Shown one piece after another: positions 1 through 7,461 of a DNA stretch of 10,623 nucleotides (position 1 is its first letter; every line of letters starts with the position of its first letter). Source of the stretch: SKUL01 sp964487545 (GTDB lineage: Bacteria > Bacteroidota > Bacteroidia > Flavobacteriales_D > SKUL01); the NCBI GenBank assembly GCA_964487545.1, contig CAZARI010000065.1:1-10623 (forward strand), given 5' to 3'. Position numbers and translations under genes: made by a program. The notes beneath the pieces were generated by a model. It was not told the origin of the DNA and did not search any database. It saw only the letters and a program-made list of their open reading frames with translations.

Positions 1-927
<927 letters not shown>

Positions 928-946
928 AATCAAAAAATATTAAGTT

Positions 947-1498
947 ATAGCAAGAAAGTTTCAAGGTCGGGGAAGGGTTGTAAAATCGAACCCACACAGG
1001 ATTAACGGAGAGATTACCGCTCGCGAGGTGCGGCTTGTAGCCGAAAGCGACGGTGCAGAAATTGTTCCTATTGCCGAGGCGCTCAAACGTGCCGAGGAAG
1101 CAGAGCTGGATCTGGTAGAAATTTCACCAAAAGCCGACCCGCCGGTATGCCGGATTATCGACTACAAGAAATTCCTTTACACTCAGAAAAAGAAAGAAAA
1201 GGAAATCAAAAGCAAGCAATCGAAGGTGGTGGTCAAAGAAGTTCGCTTTGGACCCAACACCGATGATCACGATTTTGAATTTAAACTAAACCACGCAAAA
1301 AAGTTTTTGGAGGAAGGTTCTAAACTAAAGGCCTTCGTTTTCTTTAAAGGCCGAACCATTGTATTTAAAGAGCGTGGAGAAATACTATTGTTGCGTTTTG
1401 CTCAGGAGCTGGAGGAGTATGGTATTGTTGAGCAAATGCCAAAACTCGAAGGAAAGCGTATGATTATGATGATTGCTCCGAAAAAGAAAAGTAAATAA
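947..1498 (+). CDS. infC: Translation initiation factor IF-3, probable AUA start
   Basis: Binds the 30S subunit, keeps subunits apart and checks start codon and initiator tRNA. The text is clear IF-3: RINGEITAREVRL at the N-domain, then DLVEISPKADPPVCRIIDY, the Lys-rich linker helix (KKKEKEIKSKQSK), VKEVRFGPNTDDHDFEFK, and the C-terminal EGKRMIMMIAPKKK. The frame is closed upstream by TAA at 941-943. The only standard start codon before the domain core is GTG 1028, which would remove the conserved RINGEIT segment. ATA at 947 gives 183 residues (family about 180) with a basic tail (ARKFQGRGR...) before HRINGEI, as in relatives. ATT at 1001 encodes the Ile of RINGEI itself and is less likely. 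A rare start codon is known for infC (AUU in E. coli), where IF-3 restricts its own translation. No Shine-Dalgarno is seen. Identity is certain; the exact start is inferred. Confidence 0.93.
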   Translation: MARKFQGRGRVVKSNPHRINGEITAREVRLVAESDGAEIVPIAEALKRAEEAELDLVEISPKADPPVCRIIDYKKFLYTQKKKEKEIKSKQSKVVVKEVRFGPNTDDHDFEFKLNHAKKFLEEGSKLKAFVFFKGRTIVFKERGEILLLRFAQELEEYGIVEQMPKLEGKRMIMMIAPKKKSK

Positions 1499-1516
1499 AC
1501 CCCAAATAATAACAAC

Positions 1517-1521
1517 AGGAG
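1517..1521 (+). promoter_or_regulatory. Shine-Dalgarno-like AGGAG touching the rpmI start
   Basis: AGGAG is followed directly by the annotated rpmI ATG at 1522, so the spacing to that codon is zero. An in-frame second ATG at 1531 lies nine bases after the motif, a normal spacing. It is the clearest purine-rich ribosome site in the window. Confidence 0.45.
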
Positions 1522-1716
1522 ATGCCCAAAATGAAGTCCGTTTCCTCTGCCAAAAAGCGATTTAAACTGACCGCTTCTGGTAAGATCAAAAGGAAACACG
1601 CATTCAAAAGCCACATTCTGACCAAAAAATCGAAAGTGCGTAAAAAGCGACTTACTGCTTTTACCATTGTCGATAAAGCGGATCATGCAAATGTGCGCAG
1701 AATGCTCGTAGCTTAA
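1522..1716 (+). CDS. rpmI: 50S ribosomal protein L35
   Basis: Small basic protein of the large ribosomal subunit. The 64 residues match the family length (about 64-66). Key text is the N-terminal MPKMKS, SSAKKRFKLTASGKIKRK, then HAFKSHILTKKSKVRKKR, which reads like L35 of Bacteroidota. The start at 1522 keeps the conserved MPKMK opening. The ATG at 1531 would remove three residues but is better spaced from the AGGAG at 1517-1521, so it remains an alternative. It lies 23 bp after infC and 99 bp before rplT, and is surely cotranscribed with both. In other bacteria L20 represses the infC-rpmI-rplT genes, so its translation may be coupled to L20 level. Confidence 0.97.
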   Translation: MPKMKSVSSAKKRFKLTASGKIKRKHAFKSHILTKKSKVRKKRLTAFTIVDKADHANVRRMLVA

Positions 1717-1754
1717 TTTAACTACAACTCAAAAAGTCAGGTAATTTTTAACCG

Positions 1755-1800
1755 GGTGCTGAGCCAAATAAGTCTCAACTATAAGTGAGCGCTTAGTACC
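1755..1800 (+). promoter_or_regulatory. Long hairpin between rpmI and rplT, candidate L20 autoregulatory leader
   Basis: GGTGCTGAGC (1755-1764) can pair in RNA with GCTTAGTACC (1791-1800) over ten pairs, two of them G-U. Inside it, CTCA plus CT (1774-1777, 1779-1780) pair with AG plus TGAG (1784-1789) around an ATA loop, leaving A1778 bulged. The structure ends 15 bases before the rplT ATG and no poly-T follows, so it is not an intrinsic terminator. Its place fits a translational control element for L20. L20 operators are known in enterobacteria and Firmicutes; equivalence here is inference. Confidence 0.5.
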
Positions 1801-1815
1801 AAAACAAAATGAATC

Positions 1816-2160
1816 ATGCCAAGATCAGTAAACTCGGTTGCATCGAGGGCCCGAAGAAAAAAAGTCCTCAATCAGGCCAAAGGTTACTTCGGAAGAAGAA
1901 AAAACGTTTGGACCGTTGCCAAAAATACCGTTGAAAAAGGGCTCACCTACGCCTACCGCGACCGCCGTCAAAAGAAGCGCATTTTCCGCGCCCTTTGGAT
2001 TCAGCGAATTAATGCCGGTGCCCGTCAGCACGGAATGAGCTATTCAGAGTTTATGGGTAAAGCAAAAGCCAAAAACATTGAACTGAATCGTAAAGTCCTT
2101 GCCGACCTGGCGATGAACCATCCCGAAGCTTTCAAAGCGGTTGTAGACACTGTTAAGTAA
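1816..2160 (+). CDS. rplT: 50S ribosomal protein L20
   Basis: Early-assembly protein of the large subunit that binds 23S rRNA; in several phyla it also represses its own operon. The 114 residues match the family (about 114-118). The first 60 residues are the strongly basic helical extension (SRARRKKVLNQAKGYFGRRKNVWTVAKN, then AYRDRRQKKR). The globular part follows: RALWIQRINAGARQHGMSYSEFM and LNRKVLADLAMNHPEAFKAVV. The start at 1816 gives the standard MPRSVNSVASR opening. An ATG at 1809 is out of frame. No Shine-Dalgarno is visible. It is the last gene of the translation block and is followed by a strong terminator. Confidence 0.98.
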   Translation: MPRSVNSVASRARRKKVLNQAKGYFGRRKNVWTVAKNTVEKGLTYAYRDRRQKKRIFRALWIQRINAGARQHGMSYSEFMGKAKAKNIELNRKVLADLAMNHPEAFKAVVDTVK

Positions 2161-2183
2161 TTTTAGGTATCCCAAAATAAACG

Positions 2184-2215
2184 AAGGGTGTTGCCAAATG
2201 CAGCACCCTTTTTTT
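2184..2215 (+). terminator. Intrinsic terminator of the thrS-infC-rpmI-rplT block
   Basis: GGGTGTTGC (2186-2194) pairs over nine positions (one G-U) with GCAGCACCC (2200-2208) around a CAAAT loop. Two further A-T pairs are possible, and a run of seven T follows (2209-2215). It lies 23 bases after the rplT stop. Confidence 0.93.
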
Positions 2216-2320
2216 ATTGAATCAAATTTGCGAATAAAGCTGTTGTACTCATCCAAAAAATATACAAACCCCGCTTCAGACAATTAGTTGTATATTGAAT
2301 AAAAAAGAACGAGATCTATA

Positions 2321-3373
2321 ATGAAGTCACTTGAAGATATCACAGACCCCACCTATACACCTAAAACTCACTCACCTACTGACCGTTTTTTTCTACAGTT
2401 CATTCGCGACGAAAGAGATCTGCCGTTCGTTTATCTCACCCTCAAAGTCAGCGTTACCATTATTCCGTTGGCCGTCATTCTTTACCTTCCCGGGATCACC
2501 GGATGGTGGTGGATTGGCGCGGCTGTTTTATACCACGTTTTTAACACAATACTATTCAAAGGTCCTTTTGGATTAATGTTGCACTGCACCAGTCACCGAC
2601 CATTCTTCAAAAAGAAATACGGGTTTCTGAACCATTACCTGCCCTGGGTGCTTGCCCCGCTGTTTGGTCATTCGCCCGAAACTTATTTTACCCACCACAT
2701 CGGAATGCATCACCCCGAAAACAACCTAGAAGAGGACGAAAGCAGTACCATGCCCTATCAGCGGGATTCGGCGGTAGATTTTGCCAAATACTTCGGTTCA
2801 TTCTTTTTTCTGGGGATGTTTCAGCTTTCGGCCTATTTTATCCGGAAAAACCGAAAAAAGCTGCTCTTAAAAACCGTGCGGGGTGAAGTGCTCTTTATTT
2901 TATTCTGCATTGGTATGAGCCTCATAAACTGGAAAGCAACACTCGTTGTTTTTATCCTTCCCTCTATTATTTTCAGACTGATTGCCATGGTCGGAAACTG
3001 GACGCAACATGCTTTTGTGGACGCGTCTGATCCCGGAAATCCCTACAAAAACAGCATCACCTGCATCAATGTCAAATACAACCACAATTGCTGGAACGAC
3101 GGTTACCATATCTCTCACCACCAACGTCCTTCGATGCACTGGACCGATCACCCCAACCACTTTAAAAAGCACCTGCAGGAATATAGCGATAACGACGCCA
3201 TCGTTTTTGACGGAGGCGACTTTGGAAAGGTGTTTTTTTGGCTGATTACCGACCGCTACGATTTGCTTGCAGCCCATTTTGTTAATCTCGGTGACCGATA
3301 CCAGTCGGATGAGGAGGTCATTGCGATGATGAAATCACGGGTAAAAAGGATCAAATCGCTCGCGTTCTCCTGA
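2321..3373 (+). CDS. Membrane fatty acid desaturase family protein
   Basis: An integral membrane di-iron enzyme of the fatty acid desaturase superfamily; such proteins use O2 to insert double bonds into acyl chains or hydroxylate lipids or carotenoids. The 350 residues carry the histidine clusters: HCTSH (88-92), HHIGMHH (125-131), and GYHISHH (261-267). Further polar candidates are NWTQH (226-230) and HNCWND (255-260). Hydrophobic segments lie around 39-59, 63-84, 104-117, 157-174, 188-202 and 205-225, and the His boxes sit on the loops between them, as expected. The first box is HxxxH and the last HxxHH; the middle HHxxxHH differs from the simple HxxHH of acyl-CoA desaturases, so the substrate cannot be named. 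Phe, Trp and His are frequent. It stands alone: the rplT terminator lies upstream and a 91-bp gap downstream. The start at 2321 is the first ATG; no Shine-Dalgarno or clear promoter is seen. Confidence 0.85.
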   Translation: MKSLEDITDPTYTPKTHSPTDRFFLQFIRDERDLPFVYLTLKVSVTIIPLAVILYLPGITGWWWIGAAVLYHVFNTILFKGPFGLMLHCTSHRPFFKKKYGFLNHYLPWVLAPLFGHSPETYFTHHIGMHHPENNLEEDESSTMPYQRDSAVDFAKYFGSFFFLGMFQLSAYFIRKNRKKLLLKTVRGEVLFILFCIGMSLINWKATLVVFILPSIIFRLIAMVGNWTQHAFVDASDPGNPYKNSITCINVKYNHNCWNDGYHISHHQRPSMHWTDHPNHFKKHLQEYSDNDAIVFDGGDFGKVFFWLITDRYDLLAAHFVNLGDRYQSDEEVIAMMKSRVKRIKSLAFS

Positions 3374-3436
3374 ACCGCATATTGATAGAACGGTCTATGA
3401 TTTCAAATTGTGCCATGCTCAACCGCCAATTTTGAA

Positions 3437-3444
3437 TAGATTTG
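3437..3444 (+). promoter_or_regulatory. Possible Bacteroidota -7 box before the NHLRC2-like gene
   Basis: TAGATTTG matches the Bacteroidota -7 consensus TAnnTTTG exactly. It lies 20 bases before the ATG at 3465, so the leader would be very short. The nearest TTG upstream (3408-3410) is 26 bases away, beyond the usual 17-23 spacing, so the -33 element is not convincing. Confidence 0.35.
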
Positions 3445-3464
3445 TCTAAAATCAAACCCATCGT

Positions 3465-5387
3465 ATGCGCCCATTTCTCATTGGACTTGCACTATTCAGC
3501 CACAGCCTGTTTCTCGTAGCCAACAACAATTCTGAAAATGCCCAACCAGCTAAGGCTGTTGAGTTTCCAAAAGAGGCCCAATGGCTCAATTGCTCCTACC
3601 CGCTCCGCCTTCAGGATTTTAATCAGCGCTTTTTGATGCTCAACTTCTGGACATCGAGGTCAACGCTTTGTACTGCCCAGATCCATGAATTGAACCGTTT
3701 ACACACTGCGCACAAAAATTTAGACATCATTATTGTTCATTCTGGAAAGTACACGAACGAAAATAACGCTGAAACTCTTCGTCAATTCATCATCGAACAC
3801 GACATTTCTTTTCCGGTGATTAGCGATACCGCTTTTGCACTTTGGAGCGATTACAATATTTCGGCCTGGCCCACCAATCTGCTCATCGACCCTGAACAGC
3901 AAGTTGTTTTTAAATCAGAAGGGGCCCATTTCAATGGTGAAATCAGCACAATTATTTCAGGTTATGAAGGCAACACGCGTATCTCCGGATCGCATGGCCG
4001 CAGCGAAATCAACAATTTTGAACAAGGACTACTGGTCTTTCCAAAGTTTGTTGAAGCCGATGGAGAAATTTCACTTTTTATATCCGAATACCGCGGCCAC
4101 CGGATTGTGAAAAAGGATATAAATGGAATATTTGAGTTGGCAATTGGTTCGGGATATGCCGGCTTTGAAGATGGTACTGCGAATTTGGCTATGCTACACT
4201 CCCCCACAGGGCTGGCCTACAACATGGCTGACAGCGTGTTATACATTGCTGACACTGGAAATGACGCCATTCGCAAATACGATTTAAAGAACGATCGCGT
4301 GACCACTGTGCTCGGAAACGGACAAAGGGCGCTTTCTCCACCTAAAAGTATTTCGGGAACCAATCACGGTCTAAATCAGCCGCATGGTCTCACCCTAATG
4401 GAAGATGAATTATACATTGCCATGACGGGATGGAATCAAATCTGGAAGTACAATACCAAAACAGGGCTGGCGGAGCCCGTTACCGGAACGGGTGAAACGG
4501 GATTCGAAGACGGTCGGAATCATAAAGCCAAGCTTGCTGAGCCGTACGACATAACCCACGACCTTGACGGCGTGATCTATTTCACCGACCTTCAGTCAAA
4601 TGCAATTAGAATGTTGAAAAGATCAAAAACATCTACGCTCACCGGATCGGGCATTTTTGAATTCGGAGACATTGATGGAAGATCAAGTGAAGCCCGAATG
4701 AGTGGTCCGGCTGGAATTACTTTTCATAACAACATGTTGTATGTCACTGACCAGTTTAACCACAAAATAAAAGCGGTGAATCCATACAACGGCCGTGTTG
4801 AAACGCTGCTCGGATCAGGCAATGCCGGCTATTCCAATGGTGCAGGTGCCGCGGTTGCCTTTCATCTTCCAACGGGTTTGACCGTGTTAAGAGACCATTT
4901 ATACATTGCCGACACCTATAACCATGTATTACGGCAGTTTGATTTTGACGGCTCCACGACTACGATGGAGTTCAGAAACAAAGGTCAGATTCCACTGATG
5001 GTACTCAATGAATACCAAGTGTTAGAAACCGATACCATTGTGATTCCCGAAGGCAGTGTACGTATTGAAATGGTTTTTGAGCTGGACAGTTTGTATCAGT
5101 TAATTCCCGACGCCCCGCAAACAGCAATGGTAACCACCCGAAATCCTCTGATAACAGAAGATCCCGATGGAATCAATCCTTTGATTAACACGGTAGGCTT
5201 TAATCTGGAGAATAACAATACGTATCAACACTTTATGGCCGAAATCGGTATGATGTACCATCACATAGAAAGGCCGGAAGTTGCCTACTTCAGGACATTT
5301 ACACTAATGTTTCAAATTGAAACTTCGGTAGATGCTCCAGCCGATCAAGTGGTAACGGTGCCCGTGCCCCGACTATCTGCGCGCTAA
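3465..5387 (+). CDS. Secreted NHLRC2-like protein: degenerate thioredoxin domain plus NHL propeller
   Basis: 640 residues with a three-part build like animal NHLRC2 and its bacterial relatives. Residues 1-19 are a hydrophobic signal peptide (MRPFLIGLALFSHSLFLVA), so it should be exported. Residues 40-165 are thioredoxin/TlpA-like: MLNFWTSRSTLC (58-69) sits where FWxxxCxxC is expected, and WPTN (135-138) holds the cis-Pro136. The first active-site Cys is Ser66 and only Cys69 remains, so normal disulfide exchange is unlikely. Residues 190-500 form an NHL beta-propeller with strands such as LYIADTGNDAIRKYD (259-273), LYVTDQFNHKIKAV (425-438) and LYIADTYNHVLRQFD (479-493), alternating with GSGxxGxxDG-type loops. 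Residues 505-640 are a beta-rich tail of unknown role. The substrate is unknown. It overlaps the convergent TPR gene by 15 bp. The family call rests on domain order and motif text. Confidence 0.85.
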   Translation: MRPFLIGLALFSHSLFLVANNNSENAQPAKAVEFPKEAQWLNCSYPLRLQDFNQRFLMLNFWTSRSTLCTAQIHELNRLHTAHKNLDIIIVHSGKYTNENNAETLRQFIIEHDISFPVISDTAFALWSDYNISAWPTNLLIDPEQQVVFKSEGAHFNGEISTIISGYEGNTRISGSHGRSEINNFEQGLLVFPKFVEADGEISLFISEYRGHRIVKKDINGIFELAIGSGYAGFEDGTANLAMLHSPTGLAYNMADSVLYIADTGNDAIRKYDLKNDRVTTVLGNGQRALSPPKSISGTNHGLNQPHGLTLMEDELYIAMTGWNQIWKYNTKTGLAEPVTGTGETGFEDGRNHKAKLAEPYDITHDLDGVIYFTDLQSNAIRMLKRSKTSTLTGSGIFEFGDIDGRSSEARMSGPAGITFHNNMLYVTDQFNHKIKAVNPYNGRVETLLGSGNAGYSNGAGAAVAFHLPTGLTVLRDHLYIADTYNHVLRQFDFDGSTTTMEFRNKGQIPLMVLNEYQVLETDTIVIPEGSVRIEMVFELDSLYQLIPDAPQTAMVTTRNPLITEDPDGINPLINTVGFNLENNNTYQHFMAEIGMMYHHIERPEVAYFRTFTLMFQIETSVDAPADQVVTVPVPRLSAR

Positions 5388-6398
5388 GCGACCCAAACCA
5401 ATGGCTGCCAAATCGTATTGTGGATCTAACGAAAGTGCGCGCTCATAATATCCAATGGCCACATCTGGCTTATCAAGTCGTTCATAACTCAAACCGATAT
5501 TATAAATCGCATCGACGTAATTGGGGTTAATTTCTACGGCTTTTTCAAAAAAGGGAATTGCCTTCTCGGGCTGATCTTCCATTTCCAGAAGAATGTAACC
5601 TTGATTATACCAGGCAAAAAGGCTCTCTTCATTAAGGTCGATCATTTGCTGATAAATTATTACCGCCTCCTCGTTCCTTCCGGTATTCTGCAAATGAATG
5701 GCTTTTCCATAAAGTGCTTCGGGGTGCTCAGGTCGAAGTTCGAGCGCCGAGTTGTAATAGTCGATGGCAATGTCATTGCCCAATGAGGCATAATAGGCAC
5801 CTAGCATCGTAAAACCATCAAAAAAATCGGGATTCAATTCGAGGGCTGTTTGAACCGATGAAACAAAGAGCGAAGAATCGCCCAGTTCAAAGTGGGCATA
5901 CCCTTTTATGAAATAGGCCATAAACAGTTGCTCATTTACCCGAAGCGCGGCGTTGGCCAAATCAAAACACTGCTGATACTGTCTGAGCAGAAGTTTGATC
6001 TCGGCCATTTTCAATAGCGCATCGGTATTATTCGGATCGAGTTCGAGCGCTTTTTCAAAGCTTTCTACTGCCTTATCCGGTGCTTTGTTCAGGTAATGAA
6101 TATCTCCTTTTAATGCGTGATAAACGGCAACCGAAGAGTCTACCATTAAAGCCCTGTTCACATCTTCAATAGCGAGCAGCAGCATATCCTCTGCTATATG
6201 AGCATTAGCCCGTTGAATATACAATTCAGCCCTTTTGGGATTTTTTCTGATTTGATTGGAAATTCGCTGAACCACACTCAGGGTATCTGTAGAAGCAGCT
6301 TCGGTAGGTGTCCGGGCATCGTGGTTAATTTGCGCAGGCTTTTCACCACAAGCAACCAATCCAAGTATAAGACCAATGGGGATAATCAGATTTTTCAT
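5373..6398 (-). CDS. TPR-repeat lipoprotein
   Basis: 341 residues. The N-terminus MKNLIIPIGLILGLVAC is a lipoprotein signal peptide with lipobox LVAC, giving lipidated Cys17; no acidic surface-export signal follows, so it probably stays on the periplasmic side of a membrane. After a Thr/Ala/Ser-rich linker (about 25-45) there are about eight tetratricopeptide units to the end, recognisable from repeated A-x-x-x-F/Y-x-x-A-L-x-L/V-x-P patterns such as AVESFEKALELDPNN, AIPFFEKAVEINPNY and AIGYYERALSLDPQY. TPRs bind partner proteins; the partner is unknown. The ATG at 6398 is chosen because it gives the lipobox. The frame stays open to an ATG at 6449, but that start would read through the recA terminator hairpin. 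It follows recA with 54 bp between stop and start and overlaps the opposite NHLRC2-like gene by 15 bp at its 3' end. Confidence 0.88.
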   Translation of the reverse strand: MKNLIIPIGLILGLVACGEKPAQINHDARTPTEAASTDTLSVVQRISNQIRKNPKRAELYIQRANAHIAEDMLLLAIEDVNRALMVDSSVAVYHALKGDIHYLNKAPDKAVESFEKALELDPNNTDALLKMAEIKLLLRQYQQCFDLANAALRVNEQLFMAYFIKGYAHFELGDSSLFVSSVQTALELNPDFFDGFTMLGAYYASLGNDIAIDYYNSALELRPEHPEALYGKAIHLQNTGRNEEAVIIYQQMIDLNEESLFAWYNQGYILLEMEDQPEKAIPFFEKAVEINPNYVDAIYNIGLSYERLDKPDVAIGYYERALSLDPQYDLAAIGLGRLARR

Positions 6399-6403
6399 GG
6401 TAC

Positions 6404-6431
6404 AAAAATGGGGCTTTCCTACGAAAGCCCC
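6404..6431 (-). terminator. Intrinsic terminator after recA, abutting the TPR gene
   Basis: Read on the minus strand, GGGGCTTTC (6431-6423) pairs perfectly over nine positions with GAAAGCCCC (6418-6410) around a GTAG loop, then one A and five T follow (6408-6404). It ends bcp-recA transcription 21 bases after the recA stop. Its T-run ends five bases before the TPR ATG, so any read-through would enter that gene directly. Confidence 0.85.
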
Positions 6432-6452
6432 ACACTTAAAATTTCTCAAAAA

Positions 6453-7454
6453 TCACGCTTCAGCTTCAAAATTTTTGATCTTATCTTCTAATTCTTCCAA
6501 CAATTCAGGGTTGTCTTCGATGAGTGCCTTTACGGAATCTCGTCCTTGGCCAAGCTTGGTATCGCCGTAGCTGAACCATGATCCGCTTTTCTTCACAATT
6601 CCCAGATCAACTGCGAGGTCGAGGACTTCGCCGCTTTTAGAAATTCCTTTTCCATACATAATATCGAACTCAGCTTTTCGGAAAGGCGGTGCAACTTTAT
6701 TCTTAACCACCTTAACACGGGTGCGGTTCCCCACCACATTCTCGCCGTCTTTAATTTGACTGATTCGGCGAATATCAAGACGAATTGATGAGTAGAACTT
6801 TAGCGCATTTCCACCAGTGGTTGTTTCGGGATTTCCGAACATCACCCCAATTTTCTCGCGCAATTGATTAATAAAGATACAACAGCAACCGGTTTTGCTA
6901 ATCGTGCTGGTTAACTTTCGCAGTGCTTTGGACATCAACCGGGCTTGCAGTCCCATTTGTGAATCACCCATTTCGCCTTCAATTTCAGCACGCGGCGTAA
7001 GCGCTGCTACTGAATCCACAACCAGGATATCAACTGCACCAGAACGAATGAGGTTTTCGGCAATTTCTAGGGCCTGCTCGCCATTATCTGGCTGGGCAAT
7101 CAGTAACTCTTCGGTGTTGACCCCTAGGCTTTCGGCGTAGAATCGGTCGAACGCGTGCTCGGCATCGATCATTGCAGCCACTCCGCCCATTTTCTGTGCC
7201 TCTGCAATGGCATGAATAGCAAGGGTGGTTTTACCCGAAGATTCTGGCCCGTAAATTTCAATGATTCTTCCTTTGGGATAACCCCCAACGCCCAGTGCCA
7301 TATCAAGCGTAACCGATCCAGACGAAATGGTTTCCACCTGAATAACCGCTTCATCCCCTAATCTCATTACTGAACCTTTTCCATACGACTTCTCGAGTTT
7401 ATCGATGGTCAGTTGTAAGGCCTTCATTTTCTCGTTTTTCGCATCAGTAGCCAT
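6453..7454 (-). CDS. recA: Recombinase RecA
   Basis: ATP-dependent strand-exchange protein for homologous recombination and repair, and co-protease for LexA-type repressors where present. The 333 residues are slightly short of E. coli (353) because the acidic tail is shorter (ELLEELEDKIKNFEAEA). Visible parts: Walker A GPESSGKT (69-76), MIDAEHAFD (95-103), Walker B ILVVDS (143-148), loop L1 around 160-170 (GEMGDSQMGLQ), loop L2 around 198-215 (LREKIGVMFGNPETTTGG), and LDIRRISQIKDG with RVKVVKNKVAPPF in the C-terminal half. The run CCC (190-192) before IFINQL also occurs, as far as I recall, in other Bacteroidota. All key residues are present. It starts 7 bp after the bcp stop, implying one transcript, and no Shine-Dalgarno is visible. 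A strong terminator follows. Confidence 0.99.
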   Translation of the reverse strand: MATDAKNEKMKALQLTIDKLEKSYGKGSVMRLGDEAVIQVETISSGSVTLDMALGVGGYPKGRIIEIYGPESSGKTTLAIHAIAEAQKMGGVAAMIDAEHAFDRFYAESLGVNTEELLIAQPDNGEQALEIAENLIRSGAVDILVVDSVAALTPRAEIEGEMGDSQMGLQARLMSKALRKLTSTISKTGCCCIFINQLREKIGVMFGNPETTTGGNALKFYSSIRLDIRRISQIKDGENVVGNRTRVKVVKNKVAPPFRKAEFDIMYGKGISKSGEVLDLAVDLGIVKKSGSWFSYGDTKLGQGRDSVKALIEDNPELLEELEDKIKNFEAEA

Positions 7455-7461
7455 AATTCTG

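Noticed and set aside
1028..1030. GTG as the infC start codon
   Set aside because: It lies inside the conserved IF-3 N-domain and would remove the RINGEIT segment and the basic tail.
2044..2283. Minus-strand open frame across the rplT 3' end and its terminator
   Set aside because: It reads through rplT coding sequence and the terminator hairpin and has no family resemblance.
2241..2300. Promoter for the desaturase gene (TATATTGA near 2291)
   Set aside because: It misses the TTTG core of the -7 consensus, and no TTG stands at the right distance upstream.
2900..3277. Minus-strand open frame of 125 codons inside the desaturase gene
   Set aside because: The plus-strand frame carries all the desaturase His boxes; the antisense text has no recognisable domain or start context.
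6399..6449. In-frame extension of the TPR lipoprotein to an ATG at 6449
   Set aside because: The added residues are encoded by the recA terminator hairpin, and the lipoprotein signal peptide begins at 6398.
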